Source: Adlercreutzia sp. ZJ304
GTDB lineage: Bacteria > Actinomycetota > Coriobacteriia > Coriobacteriales > Eggerthellaceae
Direction: 5' to 3'
Assembly: GCF_011039075.1 (NCBI RefSeq)
Contig: NZ_JAAKEG010000011.1
Location: 1-64,000 of the forward strand
DNA length: 64,000 nt
Every line of letters starts with the position of its first letter. Position 1 is the first letter of the stretch. Below the pieces are notes generated by a model. The model was not told the origin of the DNA, made no database searches, and worked only from the letters and a program-made list of their open reading frames with translations. Shown here piece by piece: positions 1 to 8,571 of this stretch. A program made the translations under genes and the position numbers.

Positions 1-41
1 TGGTAAACACGTCTGAAATTGGAGGCAAGCAACGATGGGTT

Positions 42-77
42 ATCGCCTAGCCTGTCCGGCCAGACAGGCTAGGCGAT
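42..77 (+). terminator. Perfect 15-bp hairpin, likely terminator of a gene left of the window
   Basis: The arms 42-56 and 63-77 are perfectly complementary (ATCGCCTAGCCTGTC and its reverse complement) around a 6-nt loop. A T-rich run (TTATTTGTCCTT) follows on the + strand. The upstream transcript must begin outside the window; the 41 bases before the hairpin are too few to identify. Terminator is the simplest reading. Confidence 0.6.
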
Positions 78-126
78 TATTTGTCCTTGACAAGAAAACT
101 GGTCATATGAATGTTCTACTCATATT

Positions 127-155
127 AAAAGACCCGCATAATAAACATGCGGGTC
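127..155 (-). terminator. Rho-independent terminator of the NlpC/P60 gene
   Basis: Complementary arms GACCCGCAT (131-139) and ATGCGGGTC (147-155) are followed on the minus strand by TTTT (130-127). It lies 24 bases past the stop codon of the leftward NlpC/P60 gene. Confidence 0.75.
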
Positions 156-179
156 AAAATATTAACTTGATATCTAGCA

Positions 180-1262
180 CTATCCGGTATAGCGACGGAA
201 GATCATTCCTTTTTGTACTGAAGCAACCTTCACCACATCTCCACGTTGCGGAGCGTGAATCATTTGACCACCGCCAATGTATAAACCAACATGACCGCTC
301 TTCCAACAAATATCGCCGGGCTGCGGATTTGAAACCTGCGGATACTTCGCCATAGTGCCAGTAGTACCCAATTCACGATTATAATTCCCAGTAAGACAAT
401 AACTCACAAAACCAGAACAATCAAAAGAATCTGGTCCACCAGCGCCCCATACATATGGGCACCCTAACTTGCTATATGCACGCCCTACAGCACCACTAAC
501 AGATGCAGCCTGTGTAGCATTATTATTCACATTGCTGCCATTGTTGCTATTTCCGCCATAATGACCAGTGACTTGCTGTTGTTGTGCCGCTGCAGCAGCC
601 GCTCTTGCTGCAGCTGCTTCACGCGCAGCTTCTTCTTGACGTATTAACTCTTGTACTTCCGCATTTAGCGAATCGTAGAGTGCTTGATGTTGTGCAACCA
701 CCGTTTCAGCCTCAGCCTTTGTGGCAGCCGCCTCTTCAGAAGCTTTCTTCGCAGCTTCTTCTTGCTGCACCAAAATAACTTTTTCTTCCTCGACCTGAGC
801 CTTCAAGTCTTTGGTCTGCTGCACCATTTCGGCATCGTTCTCATTCATGCTATTAAGAACGCCCCAATTAGTGGTAAATGCTTGGAATGTAGTAGCACCC
901 AATAGAAGATCGATAAATGTAGACGAACCGCTGCGGTACATACTGCGAGCACGAACGCCAAGCTGCTCTTGCAACTCGGCTATTTGGGCTGTAGCTTCAT
1001 CGATACGTTTTTGCGCCTCTTCAACACGTGCCTCAGCTTCCTGCTGAGCCTCAAGCGCAGTGTAGTACGTGTCAGATGCGGCATCCAGCTTGTCCTGCAT
1101 GGCATTTAAGCTGTCAAGCGCAGCAGCGGCTTCTGCTTTTTTCTCAGCTGACGTTACTGCAAACGCATCTAAAGGATTAGTTGCAATAAAACAAGATGCA
1201 CCCGCTATGGCAGCGGCACCTATGAAAGTTCGTCTGCTTAGTGCGATAGAATGCTCACTCAT
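180..1262 (-). CDS. Tat-exported coiled-coil NlpC/P60 peptidoglycan hydrolase
   Basis: This is a 360-residue secreted cell-wall hydrolase, probably an endopeptidase that cuts peptide stems of peptidoglycan. Residues 1-35 form a signal peptide with a twin-arginine motif (SRRTFIG) followed by an Ala-rich hydrophobic stretch, so export by the Tat system is likely. Residues about 37-230 are a long Ala/Glu/Gln-rich coiled coil of the CwlO/RipA type. A Gln/Asn-rich linker follows. The last ~110 residues are the NlpC/P60 domain, with the catalytic Cys in DSFDCSGFVSY and the His in KSGHVGLYIG. A strong AAGGAGG lies upstream of the ATG. The coiled coil suggests control by a partner such as FtsX, as known for CwlO and RipC; no ftsEX is in the window. 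The general class is clear, the exact cleavage site is not. Confidence 0.9.
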   Translation of the reverse strand: MSEHSIALSRRTFIGAAAIAGASCFIATNPLDAFAVTSAEKKAEAAAALDSLNAMQDKLDAASDTYYTALEAQQEAEARVEEAQKRIDEATAQIAELQEQLGVRARSMYRSGSSTFIDLLLGATTFQAFTTNWGVLNSMNENDAEMVQQTKDLKAQVEEEKVILVQQEEAAKKASEEAAATKAEAETVVAQHQALYDSLNAEVQELIRQEEAAREAAAARAAAAAAQQQQVTGHYGGNSNNGSNVNNNATQAASVSGAVGRAYSKLGCPYVWGAGGPDSFDCSGFVSYCLTGNYNRELGTTGTMAKYPQVSNPQPGDICWKSGHVGLYIGGGQMIHAPQRGDVVKVASVQKGMIFRRYTG

Positions 1263-1415
1263 AAGTTAGAGTCCTCCTTGATTGAGCATGTAGTATATTC
1301 GGCAAACATTCGCAATATAATATCACTATAAACGAGATTAACGGTTAAGTATCTTTTTCTCCACATTTTAGTGCCAATTAATTTACAAACACACAAACGC
1401 CGTCTATTCGATAAA

Positions 1416-3047
1416 TTAGTCCTGAATTGCCTGCACGGTAGCCTTTTCTACAGCTATAGATTCCTCTGCAGCACGCTTCTCTAATTCCGGATCGTCGTCC
1501 ATATAATGATCAAATTCATACAAAACTTCCGCGGGCGGCTCTGGTGAAAGTTTGCTAACTATGTAAATACATAGAAGCGAAACTAAGAATGCCGGCAGCA
1601 ATTCATATATCCCAAAAATACCACCAAGCGGCGACAAAAGGTTATGCCAGATAAGAACCGTAGCAGTACCACCTATCATTCCAGCAATTGCACCTTGCAT
1701 GGTAAGACGACGCCAATATAGCGCACATAAAGTTAGCGGACCAAACGATGCGCCAAGACCAGCCCAAGCATAGCTAACAACAAAGAAAATGACAGAATTT
1801 TCATCGGATGCAATTAGGATTCCGATGAGGAACACAACAATAAGCGTTATGCGAGCTACTATCATTACCTGCGCATCGGTAGCGTCTTTCTTTATAACCC
1901 CGCGGAAAATATTTTCCGCAACACTGGAGCCAGCGATAAGCAGATAGGACGAGCTGCTAGACATGCTGGCAGCCAAAATGCCCGACACAACAATGCCGCA
2001 CATAAACGACGGAAGCATTATCTGAGATAAAACAATAAACACGTTTTCAGCCGCAGAATTTGTTGCAAACATTGTAGGTAGCGCTGCGCGCCCCACAAGA
2101 CCGATGCATATAGCACAGAAAAGCGACACCACAACCCATGTAACCGCTATAACACGACTGCGCTTTATTTCGTCAGCTGAGCGAATACCCAGAAAACGCA
2201 CAAGCACCTGCGGCATACCAAAATAGCCAAGTCCCCATGCCATCATAGATATGATGGAAAGCAAACCGTATTCGGCAGGCATGCCGAATACAGGCGAATC
2301 GTTATTCACTACCTGAAGCCCATTAGCATCTGTAACAGGCACCGCTATTTCCACACCAGACAGAAAACCGGGAATGCTTTGCAAAAACGCTACTACATTC
2401 TCTACTCCACCCGCCATAGTAACAGAGCCAATTAGCACAACTAACAAAGCAAAAAACATTAGGCAGCCCTGAACAAAATCGGTCGCCACAACCGAGAGAT
2501 AGCCTCCAACCAGCGTATAGAGAAATACGATTATGGCACCAAGGCACATCATGGGCAGATAATCCAACCCAAATAGCGTATTAAATAGCTTTCCGCACGT
2601 AACAAAGCAGCTGCCCACATAAACACAGAAAAACACAAGGATAATAAGCGCCGCTATAGTAGACACTATGTTCTTTTCGTCGTGGAAACGATTACTATAA
2701 AAGCCCGGTAACGTTATAGCATTGCCAGCCACAACGGAATAGCGGCGAAGACGACGCGCGACCAATTTCCAATTTAGATAAGTGCCAATAGCTAAGCCAA
2801 CAGCTGTCCAGCCAGCATCGGATGCACCGGTAAAATATGCCAAACCCGGCAAACCCATAAGCAGATAGCCCGACATGTCGGAAGCCTCCGCAGAAAGCGC
2901 CGTTAGCCACGGTCCCACTTTGCGACCGCCTATGAAATACTCAGACGTAGATGAATTTGAGCGCTTTGCGTATATAAAACCTATAGTGAGAACCACGATG
3001 AAATAGAGCAACATCGCGAAAAGAACCCAAAAATCTCCTTGTGTCAT
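1416..3047 (-). CDS. putP: Sodium/proline symporter, SSS family
   Basis: A 543-residue inner-membrane secondary transporter of the sodium:solute symporter family, with about 13 hydrophobic segments across residues 5-500. The N-terminal half matches PutP closely: EYFIGGRKVGPW, then SAEASDMSGYLLMGLPG, then GGYLSVVATDFVQG. These regions carry the sodium- and proline-binding residues in PutP. The last ~45 residues are a charged cytoplasmic tail. A GGGGG Shine-Dalgarno is 7 bases before the ATG. The gene diverges from the aminotransferase gene across a 108-bp gap that holds a TATAAT box and a palindrome. Proline is the best substrate guess; pantothenate or another amino acid is possible. Confidence 0.82.
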   Translation of the reverse strand: MTQGDFWVLFAMLLYFIVVLTIGFIYAKRSNSSTSEYFIGGRKVGPWLTALSAEASDMSGYLLMGLPGLAYFTGASDAGWTAVGLAIGTYLNWKLVARRLRRYSVVAGNAITLPGFYSNRFHDEKNIVSTIAALIILVFFCVYVGSCFVTCGKLFNTLFGLDYLPMMCLGAIIVFLYTLVGGYLSVVATDFVQGCLMFFALLVVLIGSVTMAGGVENVVAFLQSIPGFLSGVEIAVPVTDANGLQVVNNDSPVFGMPAEYGLLSIISMMAWGLGYFGMPQVLVRFLGIRSADEIKRSRVIAVTWVVVSLFCAICIGLVGRAALPTMFATNSAAENVFIVLSQIMLPSFMCGIVVSGILAASMSSSSSYLLIAGSSVAENIFRGVIKKDATDAQVMIVARITLIVVFLIGILIASDENSVIFFVVSYAWAGLGASFGPLTLCALYWRRLTMQGAIAGMIGGTATVLIWHNLLSPLGGIFGIYELLPAFLVSLLCIYIVSKLSPEPPAEVLYEFDHYMDDDPELEKRAAEESIAVEKATVQAIQD

Positions 3048-3080
3048 TTTTTATCCCCCATGTAAGATGAATGTTTAGCG

Positions 3081-3113
3081 ATTATACTTTATCGCAGTAA
3101 AGTGTAACCAAAT
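3081..3113 (-). promoter_or_regulatory. putP promoter with overlapping near-palindrome
   Basis: On the minus strand TATAAT (3086-3081) lies 33 bases before the putP start. It is embedded in a 26-bp near-palindrome: TTATACTTTA (3082-3091) and TAAAGTGTAA (3098-3107), with one mismatch. A palindrome over a -10 box between divergent genes suggests a repressor site. This is inferred from sequence only. Confidence 0.45.
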
Positions 3114-3155
3114 TTTTACCGCACCTGCCGGCGACTGAACGAAGGGAAGCATTCG

Positions 3156-4436
3156 ATGGACATTCGAGAAATGAGCCGAAATCAAATTACAGACGAATTG
3201 GCGCACCTGAAAAGCAGTTTTGAAAAATATGCCGCAGCGGGACTTAAATTGGATATGTCACGCGGAAAGCCATGCGCAGAGCAGCTGGATTTGTCCCTTC
3301 CAATGTTGAATTTGTTGCAAACCGCAGACGATTGCATAGACGAAAATGGACTAGACTGCCGCAATTACGGCGTAATAGATGGAATCCCGGAAGCAAAGCG
3401 TCTAATGGCTTATATGTTAGATGATAAGCCGGAAAATGTTTTTGTATTCGGCAATTCCAGCCTTACGGTTATGTACGACACGATTGCACGCTGTCTCGAT
3501 TTTGGATGTTTAGGAAGCCTGCCGTGGGCACAGTTACCATGCGTCAAGTTCATATGTCCAACACCGGGATACGATAGGCATTTCTCAATTTTAGAGCAGT
3601 TCGGCATAGAAATGTTGCCTGTAGCGATGCTTGAAGATGGTCCCGATATGGATGAAGTTGAAAAACTGGTTGCAACAGACGCATACATTAAAGGAATTTG
3701 GTGTGTGCCAAAATACGCCAACCCTACAGGCGCTGTATATTCAGATGAAACTGTACGCAGGTTATCTTCTATGAAATGCGCCGCAGAAGATTTCCGCATA
3801 TTCTGGGATAACGCCTACTGTATACACGCACTAAGTGAAGACGCGCAGCAAAATGATGTTTTGCTGGACATAGGAGCAGCGTGTTGCGAAGCGAACAACC
3901 CAAACCGTTACTTCAAATTCGCCAGTACATCTAAGATAACATTTCCGGGCGCAGGCGTGGCAGCTATGGCTGCATCAGCAGAAAACATAGCCGAAACCAA
4001 ACGTCTATGCGGTGCGCAAATGATAGGGCACGATAAATTGAATCAGCTTAGGCATGTGCGATTTTTCCCAAACAAAGATGCACTTCTAGAACACATGCAA
4101 AAACATGCCGCAATATTGAGTCCAAAGTTCGATTTGGTACAACAAAAGTTAGAAGCAGGTCTTAGCGGCAGCGGAGTAGCCAGCTGGACACAGCCGCGCG
4201 GTGGCTATTTCGTATCGTTTGACGGACTTCCCGGAACAGCAAAACGCACAGTAGAATTGGCTCGCGAAGCAGGAGTTGTACTTACAGGTGCGGGAGCAAC
4301 ATGGCCGCACGGCAGCGACCCTCAAGACAAAAACATTCGCATAGCGCCCACAATGCCTTCGCTAGACGATTTAAGTCAAGCGCTAGACATATTTGTGTGC
4401 TGCGCAAAAATTGCCGCCTTAGAAACCTTAATGTAA
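3156..4436 (+). CDS. PLP-dependent aspartate aminotransferase (Asp_aminotransf, class Ic)
   Basis: A 426-residue fold-type I aminotransferase of the group described from Corynebacterium aspartate aminotransferase (Pfam Asp_aminotransf). It likely interconverts aspartate + 2-oxoglutarate with oxaloacetate + glutamate in the cytoplasm. Visible landmarks are LDMSRGKP near the N terminus (substrate contact), NSSLTVMYD, the Asn of KYANPTGAVYS, the Asp-Asn-Ala-Tyr segment WDNAYC, and the PLP-binding lysine in STSKITFPG. The length suits the family. GAAGGGAAG lies 8 bases before the ATG. The gene converges on yebC, and the 168-bp gap holds two copies of an unusual hairpin element. Confidence 0.85.
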   Translation: MDIREMSRNQITDELAHLKSSFEKYAAAGLKLDMSRGKPCAEQLDLSLPMLNLLQTADDCIDENGLDCRNYGVIDGIPEAKRLMAYMLDDKPENVFVFGNSSLTVMYDTIARCLDFGCLGSLPWAQLPCVKFICPTPGYDRHFSILEQFGIEMLPVAMLEDGPDMDEVEKLVATDAYIKGIWCVPKYANPTGAVYSDETVRRLSSMKCAAEDFRIFWDNAYCIHALSEDAQQNDVLLDIGAACCEANNPNRYFKFASTSKITFPGAGVAAMAASAENIAETKRLCGAQMIGHDKLNQLRHVRFFPNKDALLEHMQKHAAILSPKFDLVQQKLEAGLSGSGVASWTQPRGGYFVSFDGLPGTAKRTVELAREAGVVLTGAGATWPHGSDPQDKNIRIAPTMPSLDDLSQALDIFVCCAKIAALETLM

Positions 4437-4446
4437 ATCCAACAGT

Positions 4447-4504
4447 GAAACCGGGAAAGCAGAGTGAAGGCTGCGAAGCTTCTGAACGTAGCTTTCCCGG
4501 TTTC
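4447..4504 (+). repeat. Long-loop hairpin element, copy A1
   Basis: A perfect 14-bp stem (4447-4460 with 4491-4504) encloses a 30-nt loop (4461-4490). The loop carries the conserved core AGTGAAGGCTGCGAAGCTTC followed by TGAACGTA. The same loop recurs at 4543-4572, 53118-53147 and 53191-53220 on stems of different sequence. It lies ten bases past the stop codon of the aminotransferase gene, in the sense of that gene. Function is unknown; it may act as an elaborate terminator or an RNA-binding-protein target. Confidence 0.8.
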
Positions 4505-4526
4505 GCAACTGATGCATGCTACATCA

Positions 4527-4588
4527 GCAAAATCGGGGAGACGGAGTGAAGGCTGCGAAGCTTCTGAACGTAGTCTTCCCGATTTTGC
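4527..4588 (+). repeat. Long-loop hairpin element, copy A2
   Basis: A 16-bp stem (4527-4542 with 4573-4588) contains one G-T opposition (4538/4577), which would be a G-U pair in RNA read from the + strand but a C-A mismatch in RNA from the minus strand. The 30-nt loop (4543-4572) differs from that of A1 at one position. The spacer between A1 and A2 has a small hairpin (TGATG 4510-4514, CATCA 4522-4526). A2 ends 17 bases before the 3' end of yebC. Confidence 0.8.
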
Positions 4589-4604
4589 ACATTAGATATA
4601 CGAC

Positions 4605-5405
4605 CTACTCGTCTAGCTGGTCAGCTATTTCATCGGTTATATCTGCTGTGTGGTAAACGTTTTGCAAATCTTCAAGCTCTTCTAGCTTGTCTATAAGACG
4701 CATTACCTTCTTCGCATCGGATAGGCTTACCTCTGTAGGGTTGGTAGCTATCATGGTAAGCTCGGCACCCTTAGTTTCAACACCCGCCTCTTCCAAAGCT
4801 TTTTTCACAGCCATCAAATCGGATGGACCGGTGTATACAATCCATTCATCTTCGGCATCTTCGTAATCGTCGCCACCCGCTTCGGCTACAGCAAGCATGA
4901 ATTCTTCCTCATCAGCTGCAGCGCCATTAGGTCCAATCGGGTTTTTCTTATCGCCAGTCTCAACCTCTTTTGGCACAACGATCTGACCTTTACGCTCGAA
5001 CTGGAACGCAACGCTGCCCGAGGTGCCCAAGCTACCACCTGCGTGGCTAAATGTACTGCGCACATCGGCAGCTGTACGATTGCGATTGTCGGTAAGGGCT
5101 TCGCAGTACACCGCAATACCAGCAGGACCGTAACCCTCATACACAACCGTCTCGTAATTCGCAGCATCTTTGCCGGAACCAAATGCCTTATCTATTGCAG
5201 TCTTTATCTTATCCTTCGGAAGCGAATAGCCTTTCGCTTTCTCGATAGCCGCAGCCAGAGACGCATTGTTATCGGGATTAGGATCGCCGCCTTCCTTAGC
5301 CGCCACAGTTATGTTACGCGACAGTTTAGAAAACAGCGCTGAGCGCTTGGCGTCCTGCGCAGCTTTACGATGCTTGGTTGTTGCCCATTTAGAATGCCCT
5401 GACAT
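4605..5405 (-). CDS. yebC: YebC/PmpR family protein (TACO1-like)
   Basis: A 266-residue member of the YebC/TACO1 family, whose members act on ribosomes at difficult proline stretches or as DNA-binding regulators. The family N terminus is plain: MSGHSKWATTKHRKAAQDAK, then a helical domain, then YEGYGPAGIAVYCEALTDN in the central domain. The acidic C-terminal part ends in ADQLDE. The protein is slightly longer than the usual ~245 residues because of a short insertion around residues 145-165 (DKKNPIGPNGAAAD). Shine-Dalgarno GGAAGG precedes the ATG. No ruvC or ruvAB neighbours are present. Confidence 0.92.
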   Translation of the reverse strand: MSGHSKWATTKHRKAAQDAKRSALFSKLSRNITVAAKEGGDPNPDNNASLAAAIEKAKGYSLPKDKIKTAIDKAFGSGKDAANYETVVYEGYGPAGIAVYCEALTDNRNRTAADVRSTFSHAGGSLGTSGSVAFQFERKGQIVVPKEVETGDKKNPIGPNGAAADEEEFMLAVAEAGGDDYEDAEDEWIVYTGPSDLMAVKKALEEAGVETKGAELTMIATNPTEVSLSDAKKVMRLIDKLEELEDLQNVYHTADITDEIADQLDE

Positions 5406-5478
5406 ACATCTACCTTCCGTTTTAAATCTTTAGCGGTGAAGATATTAGCACACGCAGGTGGCATATGCTCGCTTGTAT

Positions 5479-7026
5479 TTAATTGGACGGGCTATCGGTT
5501 TCGAAAAACGAACGAGACATAAGTACATCTGATGTACGATTTCCTAAAGCCTCTTCCACATCTCGCTCATGAATCTGCACAACATGCATCACATTAGCAG
5601 GTGCAAACCGTTCGGGGCGACCATCGGCAGTACGCTTCACAGGACTTGTAAATCTATCTCCTACAGTAAAAACTGCTATATCGCCTGCTTGCAAGAATCC
5701 GTGTTCCACAACTATATCGCGCGCGGTATCAATAACATGGCTCATACCGCCTTGAACATCACCAAGAAGCGGATGTACTCCCCAATAAATCTGCATGCTT
5801 CGCACAACACGCATGTCAACAGCCACAGCATATATAGGTATGACGGGGCGTAAACTCGACATAAGTCTAGCTGACCTACCCGTCATAGTTGGACACACTA
5901 AACAACGAGCACCTATATCAAGCGCCGTTTGTACGGCTGCTGTACCTACAGCATGCGATACGCTTTTTTGCCCGTCAAAGGCGCACTTAGCAATGTGCAT
6001 ATTCTCGACATAATGCTCTTCGCTGGTACACGCTATTTCAGCCATGGTGCGCACAGCTTCTAGCGGATAGTTTCCTGCCGCCGTCTCGCCAGATAGCATT
6101 ACACAATCTGAACCATCGTATATTGCATTGGCTACATCAGCCGCTTCCGCACGCGTCGGACGCGGCATATTCGTCATGCTTTCCAACATTTGCGTAGCAG
6201 TAATAACCGGTTTATGGGCGCAATTACAAGCATGAATTATGCTCTTTTGCAAATGGGGCACCTCTTGCGCGGGAACCTCTACACCTAAATCGCCCCTAGC
6301 AACCATTACGCCATCGGCAACTTCTATAATTTCGTGAATATTATTCACAGCATCGCGGTTTTCAATCTTTGCAATAACTCCGATGTGCATGTCGGTATTC
6401 TGGCGAATAAACGTTTTTGCCTCGCGTACAGCTTCGGCATCGCGCACAAAAGATAGCGCTACAAAATCTATTTTGTTTTCTATACCAAAAAGAATATCGC
6501 GCTTATCTTGATCGGTAATGGATGGCATCGGCAAACTTACATCCGGAACATTAAGGCTTTTGCGCTGCGCCAATATACCTGTGTTCATAACGGTACATAC
6601 TATATCGCGCTGGCGCACATCAGATACCCGTAGGTTAATTTTGCCATCGTCTAGCAAAATCTTCGTACCGCGACTTACATACTTAAACAAATCAGGATAC
6701 GACTGATAAACCATGTTGGCATCGCCTAGAACATCGTTATTCGTAAGTACGACTTCCGACCCTTCAACCAGCTCAACAGGCGAATTTTCAACAAGCAAAC
6801 CCGTGCGTATCTCAGGACCTTTAGTATCTAGAAGAATAGCTATGGGTTTGCCAAGTTCCTCTCTAATCTGCTTAAGACTGTCTATTCGTCGCTGATGTTC
6901 TTCATGCGTTCCGTGGCTCAAATTCAATCGAGCGATATCCATACCGCCCTTTATAAGCCCCACCAACAATTTATCGTTGTCTACAGCAGGACCTAATGTG
7001 CAAATTATTTTCGTGCGCTTTTCCAT
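5479..7026 (-). CDS. pyk: Pyruvate kinase
   Basis: A 515-residue cytoplasmic glycolytic enzyme converting phosphoenolpyruvate + ADP to pyruvate + ATP. Motifs: the N-terminal KIICTLGPA and NLSHGTHEEH, TKGPEIRTG, the catalytic lysine region IAKIENRDAVNNI, MVARGDLGVEVP, and the substrate loop TATQMLESM. The C-terminal ~150 residues are the allosteric domain with TMTGRSARLMSSLRP. Length is slightly above the usual 470-480 because of a C-terminal tail. The gene starts 15 bases past the moaC stop codon on the same strand, so it may be read together with the molybdenum genes; GAGG precedes the ATG. Confidence 0.95.
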   Translation of the reverse strand: MEKRTKIICTLGPAVDNDKLLVGLIKGGMDIARLNLSHGTHEEHQRRIDSLKQIREELGKPIAILLDTKGPEIRTGLLVENSPVELVEGSEVVLTNNDVLGDANMVYQSYPDLFKYVSRGTKILLDDGKINLRVSDVRQRDIVCTVMNTGILAQRKSLNVPDVSLPMPSITDQDKRDILFGIENKIDFVALSFVRDAEAVREAKTFIRQNTDMHIGVIAKIENRDAVNNIHEIIEVADGVMVARGDLGVEVPAQEVPHLQKSIIHACNCAHKPVITATQMLESMTNMPRPTRAEAADVANAIYDGSDCVMLSGETAAGNYPLEAVRTMAEIACTSEEHYVENMHIAKCAFDGQKSVSHAVGTAAVQTALDIGARCLVCPTMTGRSARLMSSLRPVIPIYAVAVDMRVVRSMQIYWGVHPLLGDVQGGMSHVIDTARDIVVEHGFLQAGDIAVFTVGDRFTSPVKRTADGRPERFAPANVMHVVQIHERDVEEALGNRTSDVLMSRSFFETDSPSN

Positions 7027-7041
7027 AGCGCCTCGCCATCT

Positions 7042-7542
7042 TTAAGATTCGCGTGTCCAAAGTCCGGTTTTGCCGCCATCTTTGCGAAGAAGGCGCACGT
7101 CCATTATCTCCATACCTCGGTCTACCGCCTTACACATATCATAAATTGTAAGACAAGCGATACTTGCCGCAGTTAACGCTTCCATTTCTATGCCAGTTTT
7201 ACCAGTAACCCCACAAGTAGTTGTAACGTGAATACCTACACGTCCATCTTCTCGTTGCCCAGCGCACACCGGTTCGCATTCCACCTTTGCTTTTGTAATG
7301 TTTAAAGGATGGCACATTGGAATCAAATCGCTAGTTCGTTTGGCTGCCATAACACCGCCCACACGCGCGCATGCCAAAACATCGCCCTTCGCGGCTTGCC
7401 CAGTAGTTATTAAATCGAGCGTCTCCTGATGCATAGAAATGAACCCTTCCGCCACAGCCACCCTTTCTGTATCGGGCTTAGCGGAAACATCCACCATTCG
7501 CACATCGCCTTTTTCATCTATATGCGTAAGTTGATCGGTCAT
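7042..7542 (-). CDS. moaC: Cyclic pyranopterin monophosphate synthase MoaC
   Basis: A 166-residue enzyme that carries out the second half of the first step of molybdenum cofactor synthesis, turning the MoaA product into cyclic pyranopterin monophosphate. The family pattern is seen in [37 protein letters not shown] and [26 protein letters not shown]. The ATG follows a strong AGGGGGG that overlaps the moaA stop region. It is directly downstream of moaA. Confidence 0.95.
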   Translation of the reverse strand: MTDQLTHIDEKGDVRMVDVSAKPDTERVAVAEGFISMHQETLDLITTGQAAKGDVLACARVGGVMAAKRTSDLIPMCHPLNITKAKVECEPVCAGQREDGRVGIHVTTTCGVTGKTGIEMEALTAASIACLTIYDMCKAVDRGMEIMDVRLLRKDGGKTGLWTRES

Positions 7543-7543
7543 T

Positions 7544-8548
7544 CTACCCCCCTATTGCAGACATACTGCGCTCAGTACCAACCTTGTCATGATGTTCATC
7601 TGGCTTTGCGCCTAGTGCCATCAACAATACATCGCGCACATCATCGTCGCTACCGTTGCGCAGCGCTTCGCGTATATCAAATTCATTGTCGCTAAAAAGA
7701 CAAGGTCGAACTTTTCCGTCAGCAGTTATGCGCAACCTGTTGCATTCTGCGCAAAAGTGTCTCGACAGCGGGGATATAAAACCAACTGTTCCTTTTGCTC
7801 CCGGGAACTCATAATACTTCGCAGGTCCCCAACCCACCGGTTTGTCATCCGCAGGTTTAAGCGCAGGCATACCTGCCCTAGCTGCACGTTCATTAATTAT
7901 TTGTAAAAGTTCATCACTGGGAATAACATCTTGCTTTCCCCAACCCACGCCATTAATACCCGTGCTATCGCTATCACCAATTGGCATAAACTCGATAAAG
8001 CGCACATGTAAAGGTCTATCCACTGAAAGTTTTGCAAACTCTAGAAAATCTTGATCTAAGCTGCGCACGGTAACAGCATTCACTTTTACGGGGTTGAAGC
8101 CAACTTCTAAAGCTGCATCTATGCCGGCAAGTGTATCTTCTAACTTCCCAACACGTGTAACAAGATGAAATTTTTCAGCATCTAAAGTATCAAGCGATAT
8201 GTTCACACGGCTTAAACCAGCACGTTTCAAATCGTCAGCCATCTGGGGCAGCAGTACACCATTTGTAGTCATCGACACATTCTGAATACCATGAATGTTG
8301 GTGACAGCTTCAACAAGGCTAGTTACGCCCTTTCTTACCAAAGGCTCGCCCCCAGTTAGACGCACGCTTTTTATACCCAGCGATGCAGCCACACGTATAA
8401 GACGCTCAATTTCTTCTAATGAAAGTATATCTTCGTGACTAAGTTGACATACGCCATCTTCCGGCATGCAATAAATGCAACGAAAATTGCACCTATCAGT
8501 AAGCGAAATACGTAAATAATCTATTACGCGTCCGTGACTATCTTTCAA
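7544..8548 (-). CDS. moaA: GTP 3',8-cyclase MoaA (radical SAM)
   Basis: A 334-residue radical-SAM enzyme converting GTP to 3',8-cyclo-7,8-dihydro-GTP, the first step of molybdenum cofactor synthesis. The N-terminal cluster is CNFRCIYC (SAM-binding 4Fe-4S). The C-terminal cluster ligands are [18 protein letters not shown], which bind the GTP-site 4Fe-4S. The C-terminal Gly-Gly tail (SAIGG) is the MoaA activation element. The likely start is TTG at 8548, with AGGG upstream; [20 protein letters not shown] is the standard N terminus. It follows modC by 23 bp. Confidence 0.95.
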   Translation of the reverse strand: MKDSHGRVIDYLRISLTDRCNFRCIYCMPEDGVCQLSHEDILSLEEIERLIRVAASLGIKSVRLTGGEPLVRKGVTSLVEAVTNIHGIQNVSMTTNGVLLPQMADDLKRAGLSRVNISLDTLDAEKFHLVTRVGKLEDTLAGIDAALEVGFNPVKVNAVTVRSLDQDFLEFAKLSVDRPLHVRFIEFMPIGDSDSTGINGVGWGKQDVIPSDELLQIINERAARAGMPALKPADDKPVGWGPAKYYEFPGAKGTVGFISPLSRHFCAECNRLRITADGKVRPCLFSDNEFDIREALRNGSDDDVRDVLLMALGAKPDEHHDKVGTERSMSAIGG

Positions 8549-8571
8549 ATCAAATCCCTAATAACTATGAA

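Noticed and set aside
1263-1415. ydaO (c-di-AMP) riboswitch before the NlpC/P60 gene
   Set aside because: Common before such genes in Actinobacteria, but the gap here is short and A+T-rich without the conserved blocks.
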